Assembly: GCA_016748015.1 (NCBI GenBank)
Contig: JAAOMT010000570.1
Coordinates: forward strand, 66,043-130,042
Reading direction: 5' to 3'
DNA: 64,000 nucleotides
Origin: Geosiphon pyriformis
Taxonomy: Eukaryota > Glomeromycota > Glomeromycetes > Archaeosporales > Geosiphonaceae
The position numbers were made by a program, and so were the translations under genes. The stretch's first letter is position 1; each line of letters begins with the position of its first letter. The notes beneath the pieces were generated by a model. It worked only from the letters and a program-made list of their open reading frames with translations, was not told where the DNA came from and did no database searches. This document shows positions 45,305 to 56,438 of this stretch, piece by piece.

Positions 45305-46659
45305 ATGTCGGGCAAAGACACTGAAACTACTTCTGAGATGGAGACAAAAACTGAAAACGGAGCTGACTTTGATATAAGAGAACCGGTTATTGATCATTGG
45401 GAGAACGGTCGACTTCTTTGGGGCTTATCTGGAAATAATATTTACGCTCGAGACGGACAGACCATAGTTACAGTTGGACATTCCTCTGTAAACTCTGTTG
45501 CCCCTTTAGATTTATTACGATATATATATCTCCCAGAGCAGCCCCATTATCGTCTTTTTGATCCTAGTACAAGGACAATTTCATACCTTCAATCACGTTC
45601 TTTTGTACCAGTCAAGTCTTTGAATCCAATGGAGAAGAAGCGGATACTGGTTACGGGAGGGGCTGGTTTCGTTGGCTCCCATTTAGTGGATCGACTGATG
45701 CTTATGGGCCACGACGTCACTGTCATTGACAACTTTTTTACCGGGCGTAAGAACAATCTTGATCATTGGATGGGTCATCCAAATTTCGAATTAATTCGGC
45801 ATGATGTTGTAGATCCTTTCATGATTGAAGTTGATCAAATTTACCATTTAGCTTGTCCTGCTTCTCCACCTCATTATCAATACAATCCCATTAAAACGGT
45901 GAAGACGAGTGTCATGGGGACAATAAATATGTTAGGTCTTGCCAAACGTGTCAAGGCGCGGTTTCTCTTAACATCGACATCAGGTCAGTAATGTTCTTTA
46001 AAGTGATATTCAAACCAATGTTCATATATTAATAAATGATTTTAATCCGATTATCTTATCAATTAGAAGTATATGGTGATCCCGAGGAACACCCACAAGC
46101 GGAATCTTATTGGGGTAATGTTAATCCAATCGGTCCTAGAGCTTGTTATGATGAGGGAAAACGGGTGGCAGAAACCCTGACTTATGCATATATGCAACAA
46201 GACAAAGTTGATATACGGGTGGCCCGTATTTTTAATACTTTCGGACCTCGTATGAATGAAAATGACGGCCGTGTTGTGAGCAACTTCATAATGCAAGCAT
46301 TAAAGGGTGAAGATCTTACTATTTACGGAGATGGACAGCAGACGCGATCATTCCAATATATTCATGATTTGGTAGATGGTCTGATATTGCTCATGAATAA
46401 AGATTATAAAGAACCAGTGAATCTTGGAAACCCTGATGAGTATACAATTCGAGAGTTTGCTGAATTCATTCGAAATGAAGTCAATCCCGCTTGTAAGATC
46501 ATCACCTTGCCCGGAACGACAGACGATCCTAGAAAAAGAAAGCCACATATAAGTCGAGCAGAAGATATTCTTGGATGGAAACCCCGTTGGCCTGTCAAGC
46601 AAGGCATTGCAGAAACAGTTCAATATTTTCAAAGACAAATGGCAGCTGGGCTTATCTGA
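45305..46659 (+). CDS. UXS1: UDP-glucuronate decarboxylase (UDP-xylose synthase)
   Basis: Two exons, 45305-45983 and 46067-46659 (423 residues), joined by a GT..AG intron that restores 'TSTSGEVYGDP'. The enzyme converts UDP-glucuronate to UDP-xylose using bound NAD, a donor for cell-wall and glycan synthesis. Evidence: the Rossmann motif '[16 protein letters not shown]' (G-x-x-G-x-x-G); '[13 protein letters not shown]'; '[19 protein letters not shown]'; catalytic Tyr/Lys in '[11 protein letters not shown]'; '[13 protein letters not shown]'; and '[12 protein letters not shown]'. A 105-residue N-terminal extension shows no clear transmembrane anchor, so a soluble enzyme is likely. Full length for the family, with no damage. 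Confidence 0.95.
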
Positions 46660-47035
46660 ATCGATAATAACTGGGGCTCTTTTTTTAGAAATTATGGATT
46701 TAATATATCATTAATCAAATTATTCCCTGGAATATTTTAATGTATTTATAATATTATGATGTAACCTCATTAATAGTCATTTATATACTAGAAGATATAC
46801 TCTAAATAAGAGTCCCACAGAAAATTTGCCCACTTAGGTTGATCAAAAACTTATTGATTGTAATTAGGTAGCACAACTTTTCATTATCTAAGATCTAATT
46901 CCCTGAGACGCGTAAATTTAATGATAGAAATCAATCCAACATTGGGAATATAAATTTTATGAATGGATTCAAATAAACCAAGATTCTTAAACGTGGATTT
47001 TCAAGTTCCAACCTCGAGATTGAATAACGACAAGA
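46660..47035. other. Intergenic region
   Basis: Holds the 3' UTR of the decarboxylase and the upstream region of the WD40 gene (both plus strand). No other feature seen. Confidence 0.5.
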
Positions 47036-49308
47036 ATGAATTCGATTGATAAAGACAAAATATTTTCAGATTCTTCAAGTGACTCAAATATACATTTGGA
47101 AGACGAGTTAACAAAACCAAAGCTTAAACGTAGGGTGTCCAAACCGCCAACTCCAACAAGGCTACTTCGAAGCACAGCGAGCTTTTCGGAGGCTGGCGAC
47201 AGAGATCTAGAGCAAAAAACGCCCACCAGAAACTCGCAGAGCAATTCCGCCCAACATTCTTCCCTTTCCCCAGATGGCCGAGCTCTAAATTCCATAGCAA
47301 CAAAAAGACGAGGCTACATTCCCCTCTCAAAACCCCCGAGAAAGAGGTCCAGGTCTTGGTGTAGTAATAGTCCTAGGACAAAGACTAAGGAGGAGAACGA
47401 ACACACCTCCCCTTCTGGAGTTGAATTCACCAACACCAAGTTTTTGTCCTTCGAGGCAGTCGAGGTCCCCGTCAAAAGAACATCTTCGGGCAACCGACCA
47501 GAGGATTCGACGATATTAGGTTACTTATTAATTTTATCGAAACAATCATTTTAACGCGAAGGCGATCAAATAAATGGTTTGCAACATCTAAAGATACTAG
47601 ATATTCCACTTATGGGTTGACCCGAATAATACGAGGTCATTCTGAGACTGAGCTTGGAGAAAGTGATAATCGCACTGCGGTTTGGTGCTGTCAGTTTCAG
47701 CCTACAGCAGAGCTATGTAAGTTCTGATTATACCTTCCTATGTTCACCGCAGATTTTTTTTCGAACTTGTGATAAATATCTCTAAACCTTTGGAATGGCA
47801 GCCTCACGCTCGAAAATCGTGGCTACTTGTGGAGGTCCTAGCGTTTGCTTTATTGATTGTAGCTTAGGGAAAATAATCACCAAATATACTCATATTGAAC
47901 CAAATGAGGAATTGAAAACTTTAGCTTGGTCTGATTTAGAAGCTGAGGGGGTTGAAGAAAATAGTACAAGAAAGTATTACATTGTGGCCACTGCAGGTAC
48001 ATTAATAGCTTTTCTTGGATTCTTTTAACTATATGAGGTCTTTTTCCTTTCAAATCAAGCCTTTTAACTTAGGGAAGCTGGGCATAATCAAGTTGATTGA
48101 CTATGTTCAGGGTCAGTGCTACGATTATCTTATCGGACATACCGACGAAGTCTCCCAATTGAAATTCTCCAAACAAAATAAGCACTGGTTATTTAGTATG
48201 TATCATTCGCTGAAACCATTTTATTTGATTTCAAAGTCCTAACATAAATTTATTTTTAAACCAAGGTGCTTCCCAAGATGCTTCTATCCGTATGTGGCAT
48301 ATTGGGCTACCCCGATCAGATAACCAAGCATCATCAAAGTATAAGAAATCAAGGCTATCTTTACGATTTTATTGCCAAATTCTCTGTTTTACTTTGATGT
48401 TTTCAAATGGCTTATGAATATCTTTTTTTGTCGCTATACAAAGATGCCTGGCTATATTTCAAAGCCCAAAATATGGGTTTTCCTCATTATGCATATCAAA
48501 CGATTCAAAATCTTTATTCGCTGGATGCTGCTCTGGAACGATGGCTAAATATAATCTTAAAGATATTTCCAAGTCGACTAGCATTGAGAGTGCTCCAATT
48601 CAAATAGAACCGATTCAGCACTATAAAGCTCGTCGATATGTGGATTGGCATTGGTCCTACGTGGATGACATGTTCTATACACAAGAAGGGTCTATAGGTG
48701 ACTGATAAGAGGGTGATATTTTTGCTTTTAATTGGCTAAGTCAATCAAATTGCCCTTTTTAGTTTCTCGTGGTTCATTGGACGGGGAGATCATTGTATGG
48801 TACCCTGAATCAAGTGGAGCGAATGAACCCGACATAAAGTGTTTGCATGAGTGGCCCTCAGCGCCACCCGCTCAGGGAATGAAATTTCGAGTTGTAGACA
48901 CTGAGGGTAAATATAGAATATATTTTTGAATCATGATATCCAATCCCTTGTGATATCTCTTAATACATATGATGTTTTCATCTGATTTCTTAAAGATGAA
49001 TTGACTCTAATAACTGGCGGCGAGAATGGCAGGATATATATTTATGACCTGCGAAGACATTCTGAGGTCCTCGATTCTACAAATGATCGTGGATTTATTT
49101 TATCAAAATGCCTTGTCTCAATGGTAAGGGTTTTTTTGAACGTTTCTTGAATACATCTGTCTAGGTGAGAATATATCTTTCCCTCCTATGGCAGGTCCTT
49201 GATACTTTAGAATCAGACGGTGGAATACTTTGTGTTGATATAAGTGATGATCTTTCCACTATTGTTGCGGTTGACAATCACAATCGTATATTTGTATGGG
49301 AGAGATAA
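47036..49308 (+). CDS. WD40-repeat protein, LRWD1/EED-like
   Basis: Multi-exon. The first exon (from 47036) encodes a basic, Ser/Pro-rich disordered region ('KLKRRVSKPPTPTRLLRST', 'PPRKRSRSW'). Later exons carry WD40 blades: 'RTAVWCCQFQPTAEL', 'SRSKIVATCGGPSVCFIDC', 'ELKTLAWSDLEAEG', 'LGIIKLIDYVQGQCYDYLIG', 'HTDEVSQLKFSKQNKHWLFS' then 'ASQDASIRIWHIGLP', 'VDWHWSYVDDMFYTQEG', and a final 'TIVAVDNHNRIFVWER' before the TAA at 49306-49308. The blade order and 'RIWHIGLP' are closest, from memory, to LRWD1/ORCA, with EED as the alternative. LRWD1 links the origin recognition complex to heterochromatin and EED reads H3K27me3, so either would be chromatin-related. No leucine-rich repeats were found. 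Exact splice sites near 48360-48710 are not settled. Confidence 0.6.
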
Positions 49309-49416
49309 CCTTATCAATATTGTAAGGAAAGGGTTTTAGGATCCTAGTTCTAACGAGTTTGTTGGATGACCCTCAATATCAATATTATATTCAGAATTTC
49401 ATATTCGATATGATCA

Positions 49417-51626
49417 TCAATGATTTGAGGATGATTCCATCTTAGAGAGCATCCTTTGCGCAATATTCATATAGCACTTAGTGTGATGGCTATCCGGTTT
49501 CGCGATTACAATCGGCTGACCAAGATCCGATAGCTCACATATATCGGCATGCAAAGGTACATCACCCAAAATATCAATACCCATTTCTTTTGCTGTTCGA
49601 GATGCTCCGTCATTGCCGAATATGTGCGTGGATTGGTGACAATTGGGACATAGAAAATATGACATGTTTTGCATGATTCCAATGATCTTGAAATATTCAA
49701 TTCAAAATGTCAATTTCATATTTACAAACCGATATATGGTTGAAATTCGAGGAATATGAATAGGATTTAAATCACACAAGATAAAAGACATGAAAAAAAT
49801 CACTACAAACCGGTACACCAACTTTTCGAAACATATTTGCCCCTTTTTTCGCGTCGATAAGTGCAATATCTTGAGGAGTCGAAACAATTACAACCCCTTT
49901 GGAACGAATTATCAGTTCAGGATTTTGATAATTCCAAACTTTTCTGTGAAAATACAACTGTACTTAATTACCATCCAATTCAACCTGCTGAGTGATAGTT
50001 AATTGTGTATCTCCTGTCCCGGGAGGCATATCAATGATCAGAAGATCCAGCTCCCCCCAGTAAACTTGATGAAGCAACTGCTGAAGAGCTTTCATCACCT
50101 ACGCGATGGAGTTTAAGCTTGACATCAAGGTTTAGAATACGATGCAATACATGGACATACCATTAAGCCTCTCCAAACCACAGGGGCATCTTCGCTCACC
50201 AGGAAACCCATTGACATGCATTTGACTCCATAATTAATCAAAGGAATCAACTGACCTTGATATCAAAAATATCATGAATTTAAGATTTTCAGAAAGCGGA
50301 ATAATCGAAAAAAAATGACAAGCTTTATGTCGAGAAACCTTTATCCGTTATATTTGGTTCGCCTTTCAAATTCATTAATCTCGGAAGTGAAGGGCCAAAT
50401 AAATCTGCATCTAATATTCCTACGCGTTTTCTTGACAAAGACGCAACGGCCAAGGCAAGGTTCACTTCAGCAATCAATATACAATTTGTACGTCAGAATA
50501 GTAAATTCTTCAAAAGCTACCGAAGCAAGGAAACAAAGGTCTCTTTCTCCATTTTTAGAAGACCCAAATGAAAAGTGATGTTAAGTTTCCATTCATAAGA
50601 TTCGTGTTAATCTGAGCTCGATCCAGCTAGTTTTTTACTTGATCATGTTGCCACAATGTATAGTGAAACCACAGATAAAGGTTGTATTAAAGAACCTCAT
50701 TGATCTATTAGCCATGGGAAGCTATTATTTAATAAGCCGGGAATACAAATATAGCATGCCTAATGAGGTTCAAGGGTGATAGATGAAAACCAACCCATCA
50801 TATTGAGAAAACTATTTATTCCGATTATAGGATAAGCCAAATCGAATAAATTCAATAAATGATGAAAGTCAAAAACCTTGTTCAGTAGATTTGCCGGAAT
50901 CTTTCGTTGTGCACTACCATTAACATTCCCTTGCATTATTATCCCTGAAATTAATCTTGTTTAGGGGATTCAAGAATACAAAGTGTTTCACCCTTCCTTA
51001 GACAAAATGGTCAGACTTTTCCGGGGGTAAATTGTAACATAACTGGGGTGATAATGGTAATACTCAACGATAGAAGGCCTTGTCAGTTACATTTCAAAAA
51101 GCCATCACTCCCCATTATGTGGAATTGAAGATTTTATTGAGTGACGAGTTAATTAATTCTAATCTTGAAATATACCTGTGGTTGTTGACTTTCCTACGCC
51201 ACCTTTTCCTGAAGCTACGGCAATTACATTCTTAATGTTTTCGAGTCGCCTTTTAGCAGGCAAACCACGTTGCATTCGAGCAATGCTCGCAGGAGACTGT
51301 TTCAAGGGCGAATTGGCGGAGAACTTTGAAAAAAGTCCCTGAATATATATTTTTAGACCAATCAGTAGACGAAGGAATTTTTAGAAAATTCCTTATGAAA
51401 GTTAGAATTTTTTTACTAGAGCATTCTCGCCCGCAAGAGGCAAACTATGAGAAAAGAATCTCTTTGCGTTGAGCAAAATTCTCTGCGAGGTGTATTTCTT
51501 TGGAAAATACCATAAAATATGCAACTTCCGCATTTTTATGGAAGCAAAACTAGAAAGAATTTGGTTTGATTTATAAAACCACATGTGACGCCATTTATTT
51601 TCGCGGTGTGACGTAGTTATCAACAA
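49417..51626 (-). CDS. IND1: Mitochondrial P-loop Fe-S assembly ATPase Ind1/NUBPL
   Basis: Multi-exon gene of the Mrp/NBP35 family. The product delivers iron-sulphur clusters to respiratory complex I in mitochondria. Evidence in order: an N-terminal segment rich in Arg/Lys/Ser ('[19 protein letters not shown]', likely presequence); '[19 protein letters not shown]' leading into the deviant Walker A 'GKGGVGKST'; '[20 protein letters not shown]' with 'FGPSLPRLM'; '[17 protein letters not shown]'; '[15 protein letters not shown]'; '[19 protein letters not shown]'; and the cluster-binding 'CPNC' in '[17 protein letters not shown]'. It ends '[11 protein letters not shown]' at 49417. The presence of Ind1 implies a complex I-containing mitochondrion. 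Start choice: the ATG at 51626, or an internal Met about 30 residues later. Confidence 0.9.
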
Positions 51627-51752
51627 TTGACGCGTTGTTCCATTCTAAATGTGCGCCATTCGGTTTATGCTCCCTCACCAGCATTTTTCACAGTCAACTA
51701 AAGGCAAGTTTCCTTTCTTTTTGCCGTACGGACGCTTCATTCCCTCCAGTTC
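51627..51752. promoter_or_regulatory. Compact divergent intergenic region
   Basis: Only about 126 bases separate the start codons of Ind1 (minus) and the unknown gene (plus), so both promoters must overlap or be shared. No individual element can be named. Confidence 0.4.
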
Positions 51753-54379
51753 ATGTCCAGTAAAAGAATACACAAATATTTCGACCGCAAGCCCGCAGAA
51801 TGGAGCATGCTCGGATTTCTGAACGAATGCCATATAGAGCCGTTCAAACAGAAGATAGATGAATACCTCAAATCCCTTGCGAATATTATGGATTGCGGAA
51901 ATGACAAAAGACACGAAAAAGCGAAGCTCCTTTTCGATAGGTATAGGAAAGTATGGATCTTTTTGTCTGAAGGTGAGGGAAATAGTGGCGTGACGGGAAC
52001 CTTTTCGCTTCCTTGTCATTCAAGACTCTTAGTCGAGCCACAAAACCGGTGCTGGGGCACAGGTGACCTCTTCGCTTGCCTGATGTTCAAGACTCTTCGT
52101 CGACCCAGCACTGGTCCCATCAGGGCACAGGTGACCTTTTCGCTTGCCTGATGTTCAAGACTCTTCGTCAACCTGATGGGATGGGGATCAGAGGCATCTT
52201 AATCGAGAAACAGTACTAATATTCTATGACTTTCGTACCAGGATACTCGGCCTGATCGCCAAATTGCCAAAGATTGGGACAAGGGGCACAAAGCAGAAAC
52301 AACGGGAAGCGGACCCTCCTCAATATATTTCCAAAATTCGACATTTTTGGGGAGCGGGATTGAAACTATCAACCATGGAACTTACCTGCGAGGCAATCAG
52401 AAGATTGGTGAAGACAGTGCTCATTTTTGGCAAAAAAGGAAGTTACGCGAAGAGGTCAGTTACACCTTTCAACTTATATCAATAAATCATTTAGTGCTTT
52501 TGATGATTTTCTAACGGAGTTGAGTTTGGCTCATATTAGGCTTACGAAGACGATGCTATAGATGCCGAATCGTCTAATACAGATACTGAAGACGAAATAA
52601 TCAATGATTCATTTGGTATGGATGAACCCATAATCGTTAAGCCAGCAAGATCAGTGAAGAAGGTGAGCATATTTCCAAATCCGACTGAATTGCTTAGGTT
52701 CAAAATAACTGATAATGCCTCGCTCCTCATCAATTATCTAGGTAAAACCGAGTAGCAATATTGATTTTAGAAGTGATGACGATGTGGAGGATATCGATTT
52801 TGGAGTGGACCCAAATATCATTTTCCCTGAGTCGGAAAATGGAAGTGAGATGTCTGTCTGCAAATACCCCGCTGAAGACAGCTCACCTGACGTTTGGTTG
52901 TTACCTTCTGGAATCTCTGCTGCAAAGGCGATCTGTGGTCCTTCTTCCCTTCCTAGCGCTCAGTAAGTTCTTTTTTTTTGTCTTTTTATCTTCATTTTCA
53001 GTCTGACCTGCGGATACTTCTTTCATTTGCAGCCCGTCTCATATCGGTATCATCCGTGTTGGCCCAAAACTTCGACGACCTGATTGGATTCAACAGGTTG
53101 ATTGGAAGTATTTGTGGGAAAGTGCTGAACTTCCCGTACATCCAGTAATTGATGCTGCGCTGGCTCTCTTCCAGAAGCTTGCTGAAACCGTAAATATCTT
53201 AAGGCTCTCGATGGTTAATGTTGAGTTAACATTAACTTTCATTGTCAATGAATACAGGAATCTCGGGAAGAATATGGAAATTGCATTCGTCAAGCAAAGT
53301 CAGAAAGCCAGCCTGACAAACAGATGACGTTCTTCCTTAATGTACTGGAGTGGTTGTAAGTGTCTGAATATTCATTGAAGAGAAAACGCGATATTCTTCG
53401 CCACTGATACATTCTTGATATCACCTTGTAGTGCCGACACTGTGTTCAATCCTGACAGCGCTTTTCACAGCCCTCGCGCAAAGGAATCAGTTCTGGGATC
53501 CCTCCTCGTTCACCCGGTCCTTCAATATCTTATCAACACGAGTGATAGTGCCATCATCTATCTTCCGGGGGAGATCTATCTTGATGCTAGTGCAAATCAG
53601 CGCATGATCCGCCGTCATCTCATGCCCGAGGATGGTAGGCCATTGGGCCTCAAGGTCGATGGGATTTTTCAATCCCCTGGCAAAGGAGGACTCGAGATTG
53701 GCTTCTTGGAAATGTCCGGGGGCCATATGACTCACGATATGCCCCGGTATTTGAAGGATCACGTGCGTGGTTGTCAAGGGGAACGAGACATCCTTGACAA
53801 TGTAGCCGCGAAGCTTAAGTATGGCGATTATCAAGTCATGAGACGGATGCGAACTTGGTTCCTTCATACTCATGGTGGAGTATAGGTTATACGCTGATAT
53901 GCGTGTTGGGTTATGAGCCTTTGAACTCATTTTTATTTAAACATCTTCTCTTATTACTAGGGCGCGATGTGCAAGTGTGGGGGATGGATCTTCCGGTGAA
54001 GGGGGTCTACCGGATGATCCTCGCAGGAAATTTTCGGCTTCCTATCGACTGGGAAGATCATCATGAGCTACTGCATAGTCTACCAATCTTATGGAACCTG
54101 GGAGTAAGTGTTTACTCTTGGTAATTTATTTTATTGCCAAAAATGCTGGAAGTAATTATTTACTCTCGGCAATTTATTTTATTAAAGAAAGGTCTAAAGG
54201 ATACTGTCAGCACGCTCGAGGAGATCAGAAAATCGCATCGTCAGCAATTTGTTACGCACTCAAAGATTTCGAGGCCTTTGAAAGCTTATATTGGTGAGCC
54301 CTTTTGCACGCCTACAAAACCCAAAGGCAAGAAGTCCCGAAGCATCGATCCTTTTAAAAAGAAAGACTTATCATCATAA
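51753..54379 (+). CDS. Uncharacterised multi-exon protein, possible PD-(D/E)XK-like core
   Basis: Exons with consistent phases: a first exon from 51753 (its 3' end, near 51972 or 51989, is uncertain), then 52242-52454, 52540-52662, 52742-52962, 53033-53189, 53258-53355, 53432-53874, 53961-54103 and 54188-54379; about 530 residues in all. Features in order: 'MSSKRIHKYFDRKPAEWSML'; a charged region; an acidic stretch ('DDDVEDIDFGVDPNIIFPES'); a conserved-looking block ('GIIRVGPKLRRPDWIQQV', 'LWESAELPVHPVIDAALALF'); then 'LGLKVDGIFQSPGKG' followed by 'LEIGFLEMSGG' and 'YLKDHVRGCQGERDIL'; and a Lys-rich tail. The D...E-x-S arrangement after a beta-hairpin, with a following helix, resembles the PD-(D/E)XK nuclease core with Ser in place of Lys. 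I do not recognise the family and assign no function. Confidence 0.7.
52058..52190 (+). repeat. 68-bp tandem repeat
   Basis: Two copies beginning 'cacaggtgacct' and containing 'ttcgcttgcctgatgttcaa' and 'gactcttcgtc' lie at 52058-52125 and 52126-52190. A more diverged partial copy ('ccttttcgcttccttgtcat' and 'tcaagactcttagtc') precedes them at about 51998. They lie in the first intron, or at the exon 1 boundary, of the unknown gene. Confidence 0.7.
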
Positions 54380-56368
54380 GTGTCACTGATTGGATTATTT
54401 AAATTGCTGTAAATATTCGCATCTAGCACTATTATTGTAAGTTGTCCATAGACAAATACTTCAAGAACATTGGCATTGAATAATAAAAACTTTAGCACAA
54501 ATTTAAAATTACTTTATATAAAAAACATATATTTACATTAAATTCATTATGAAACCCACAGTACCATTAAAAGCATTTTGAAAGTAAAAAATTACCCAGA
54601 GTATATAATAGTTTTTTATTATAATTTTATAACAATATTAAAAAAATATTTTAATAAAATCCTAAATATTTATTAATTTTAATTAAATTATTAATTAAAT
54701 TTTTTTTTTATGTTTTACAAGATTTAAATTATAAATCAAACTATGTGAATTTAATTAAATATAATATATATACTTGTTACATATAATCATCATTTGGATT
54801 AATTATGATTTTATTGTATATTTATATACACCAAAATTTTATTATTTAAATTTAAAAAAAAAGAGCAATAACTACACAAATTAATATTTCATTAAAAATG
54901 GTTTAGTTATATTAAATATATGTATTATACTAACATAAAATTTAACTGATAATTCATGTAATATATAAAAAATCAACATATTATTACTTATTAAATTATT
55001 TTTTTCTATAGCAGTTCTATATTTAAATTTATACAACCAAATTTTGTTTTTATAATTAATAATTAATTAATAAATATAAAACTCTTATAAAAAACAGTAT
55101 ATAAATTATTTTTTAAAAAACAAAAAAACAGAATTTAAAAAATTAAAAACCAAAAAAACTATACATTAATTAATATATTTAATATTTATTTTATAAGTAA
55201 AAATATGATTTAAAAACTTTATTTTTTTATAATATAAACACAAAACTTTAGAATAAAATTTATCATAAAAATATTTTTTTATTATATAAATATACAAACT
55301 AATAGTAAGCTTATTAATTAAATTTAAATAACATATATAAATTAAAATACCAAACCAAAAAGATATATACCTAATTAAAATTTGTAATTATATAATTATT
55401 TATTATTTTAGCACCAGAATTTGTTTTTTATTGAATATAATACACAATTTTAAATATATTATAATCAAAATAACAAGCATTTTTAAAAATTGTAATATTA
55501 TTTACTAGGAAAAATTTTTTTTAAATAAAAATAAATAAAATAAATAAATAAATTATTTTATTAGTAATATTAAAGTAATTATTAACTTTAAATCAAATAA
55601 CAAAAATTTTATATCAAAACAATATTTGTAATTTGGTATTTTTTTATTCAACAGTAATTGTATTGATTTAGCAATAACAATTTAAGTTTAAAAACATATA
55701 TATTAAAAATTGCTTAATTATTTAAGTAAATTATTATTATATTAAAAGCCAATATATATTTAAAAACTAAAATAATAATTTATATCTTAATTAATATTAA
55801 TAATGCCAAGTTTTAAACTTAAATACTTATATTCAAACTTAAATTGACAAAAAATATTAAAATATTATTAATATTATTAAACAACTTTAAATTATTTAAT
55901 AGATTATTTGTAAAAATATTAATTTTGCTTTTTTTAAACACTTTTTTATCACAAAAAACTACTTAAATTGTAAATACTTTAACAACAAAAATCATAAATT
56001 ATTATTGAATTAGACAAATAAAAATTATTAAATCAAATAAAATTTATAATAATAATAAACCAAAAAAATATAAAGTTTTTTAAATCTAATTTTTTCTAAC
56101 AACAAAACATTTTTTAATTAAAAATAATATTATATTTATTAATAAAGTAATTACTAAACATTATATTAAATTTTCTTAAAAAAAACTACTTTATAATATA
56201 AAAAACATTTTATTATTTTAGCCAAAAAATTGTTAATTAAGTTAATTTTTAATTTAACAAAAACTATATAAGTTTTTTATTTTATTTTTTTCTTGTTATT
56301 TTCTTGCAAACATTTTTCAAGTAAATAATCCTTTTGTGGTAAATCTGGTGGCTGTTTTAGGTAGTATT
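54380..56368. other. A+T-rich gene-free stretch
   Basis: After the 3' UTR of the preceding gene the composition drops to almost pure A+T. No coding, RNA or repeat signal was found up to the LINE start at about 56370. It may be older transposon sequence decayed beyond recognition. Confidence 0.5.
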
Positions 56369-56438
56369 ATGTTTAAAAAGAAAGCATACAAAAGAGTTCT
56401 TTATAATTCTATTAGAGATTCTTTTTCCCCAAAAAAAG

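Noticed and set aside
54286-54498. Minus-strand frame at the 3' end of the unknown gene
   Set aside because: Antisense to the last exon and 3' UTR; no coding pattern.
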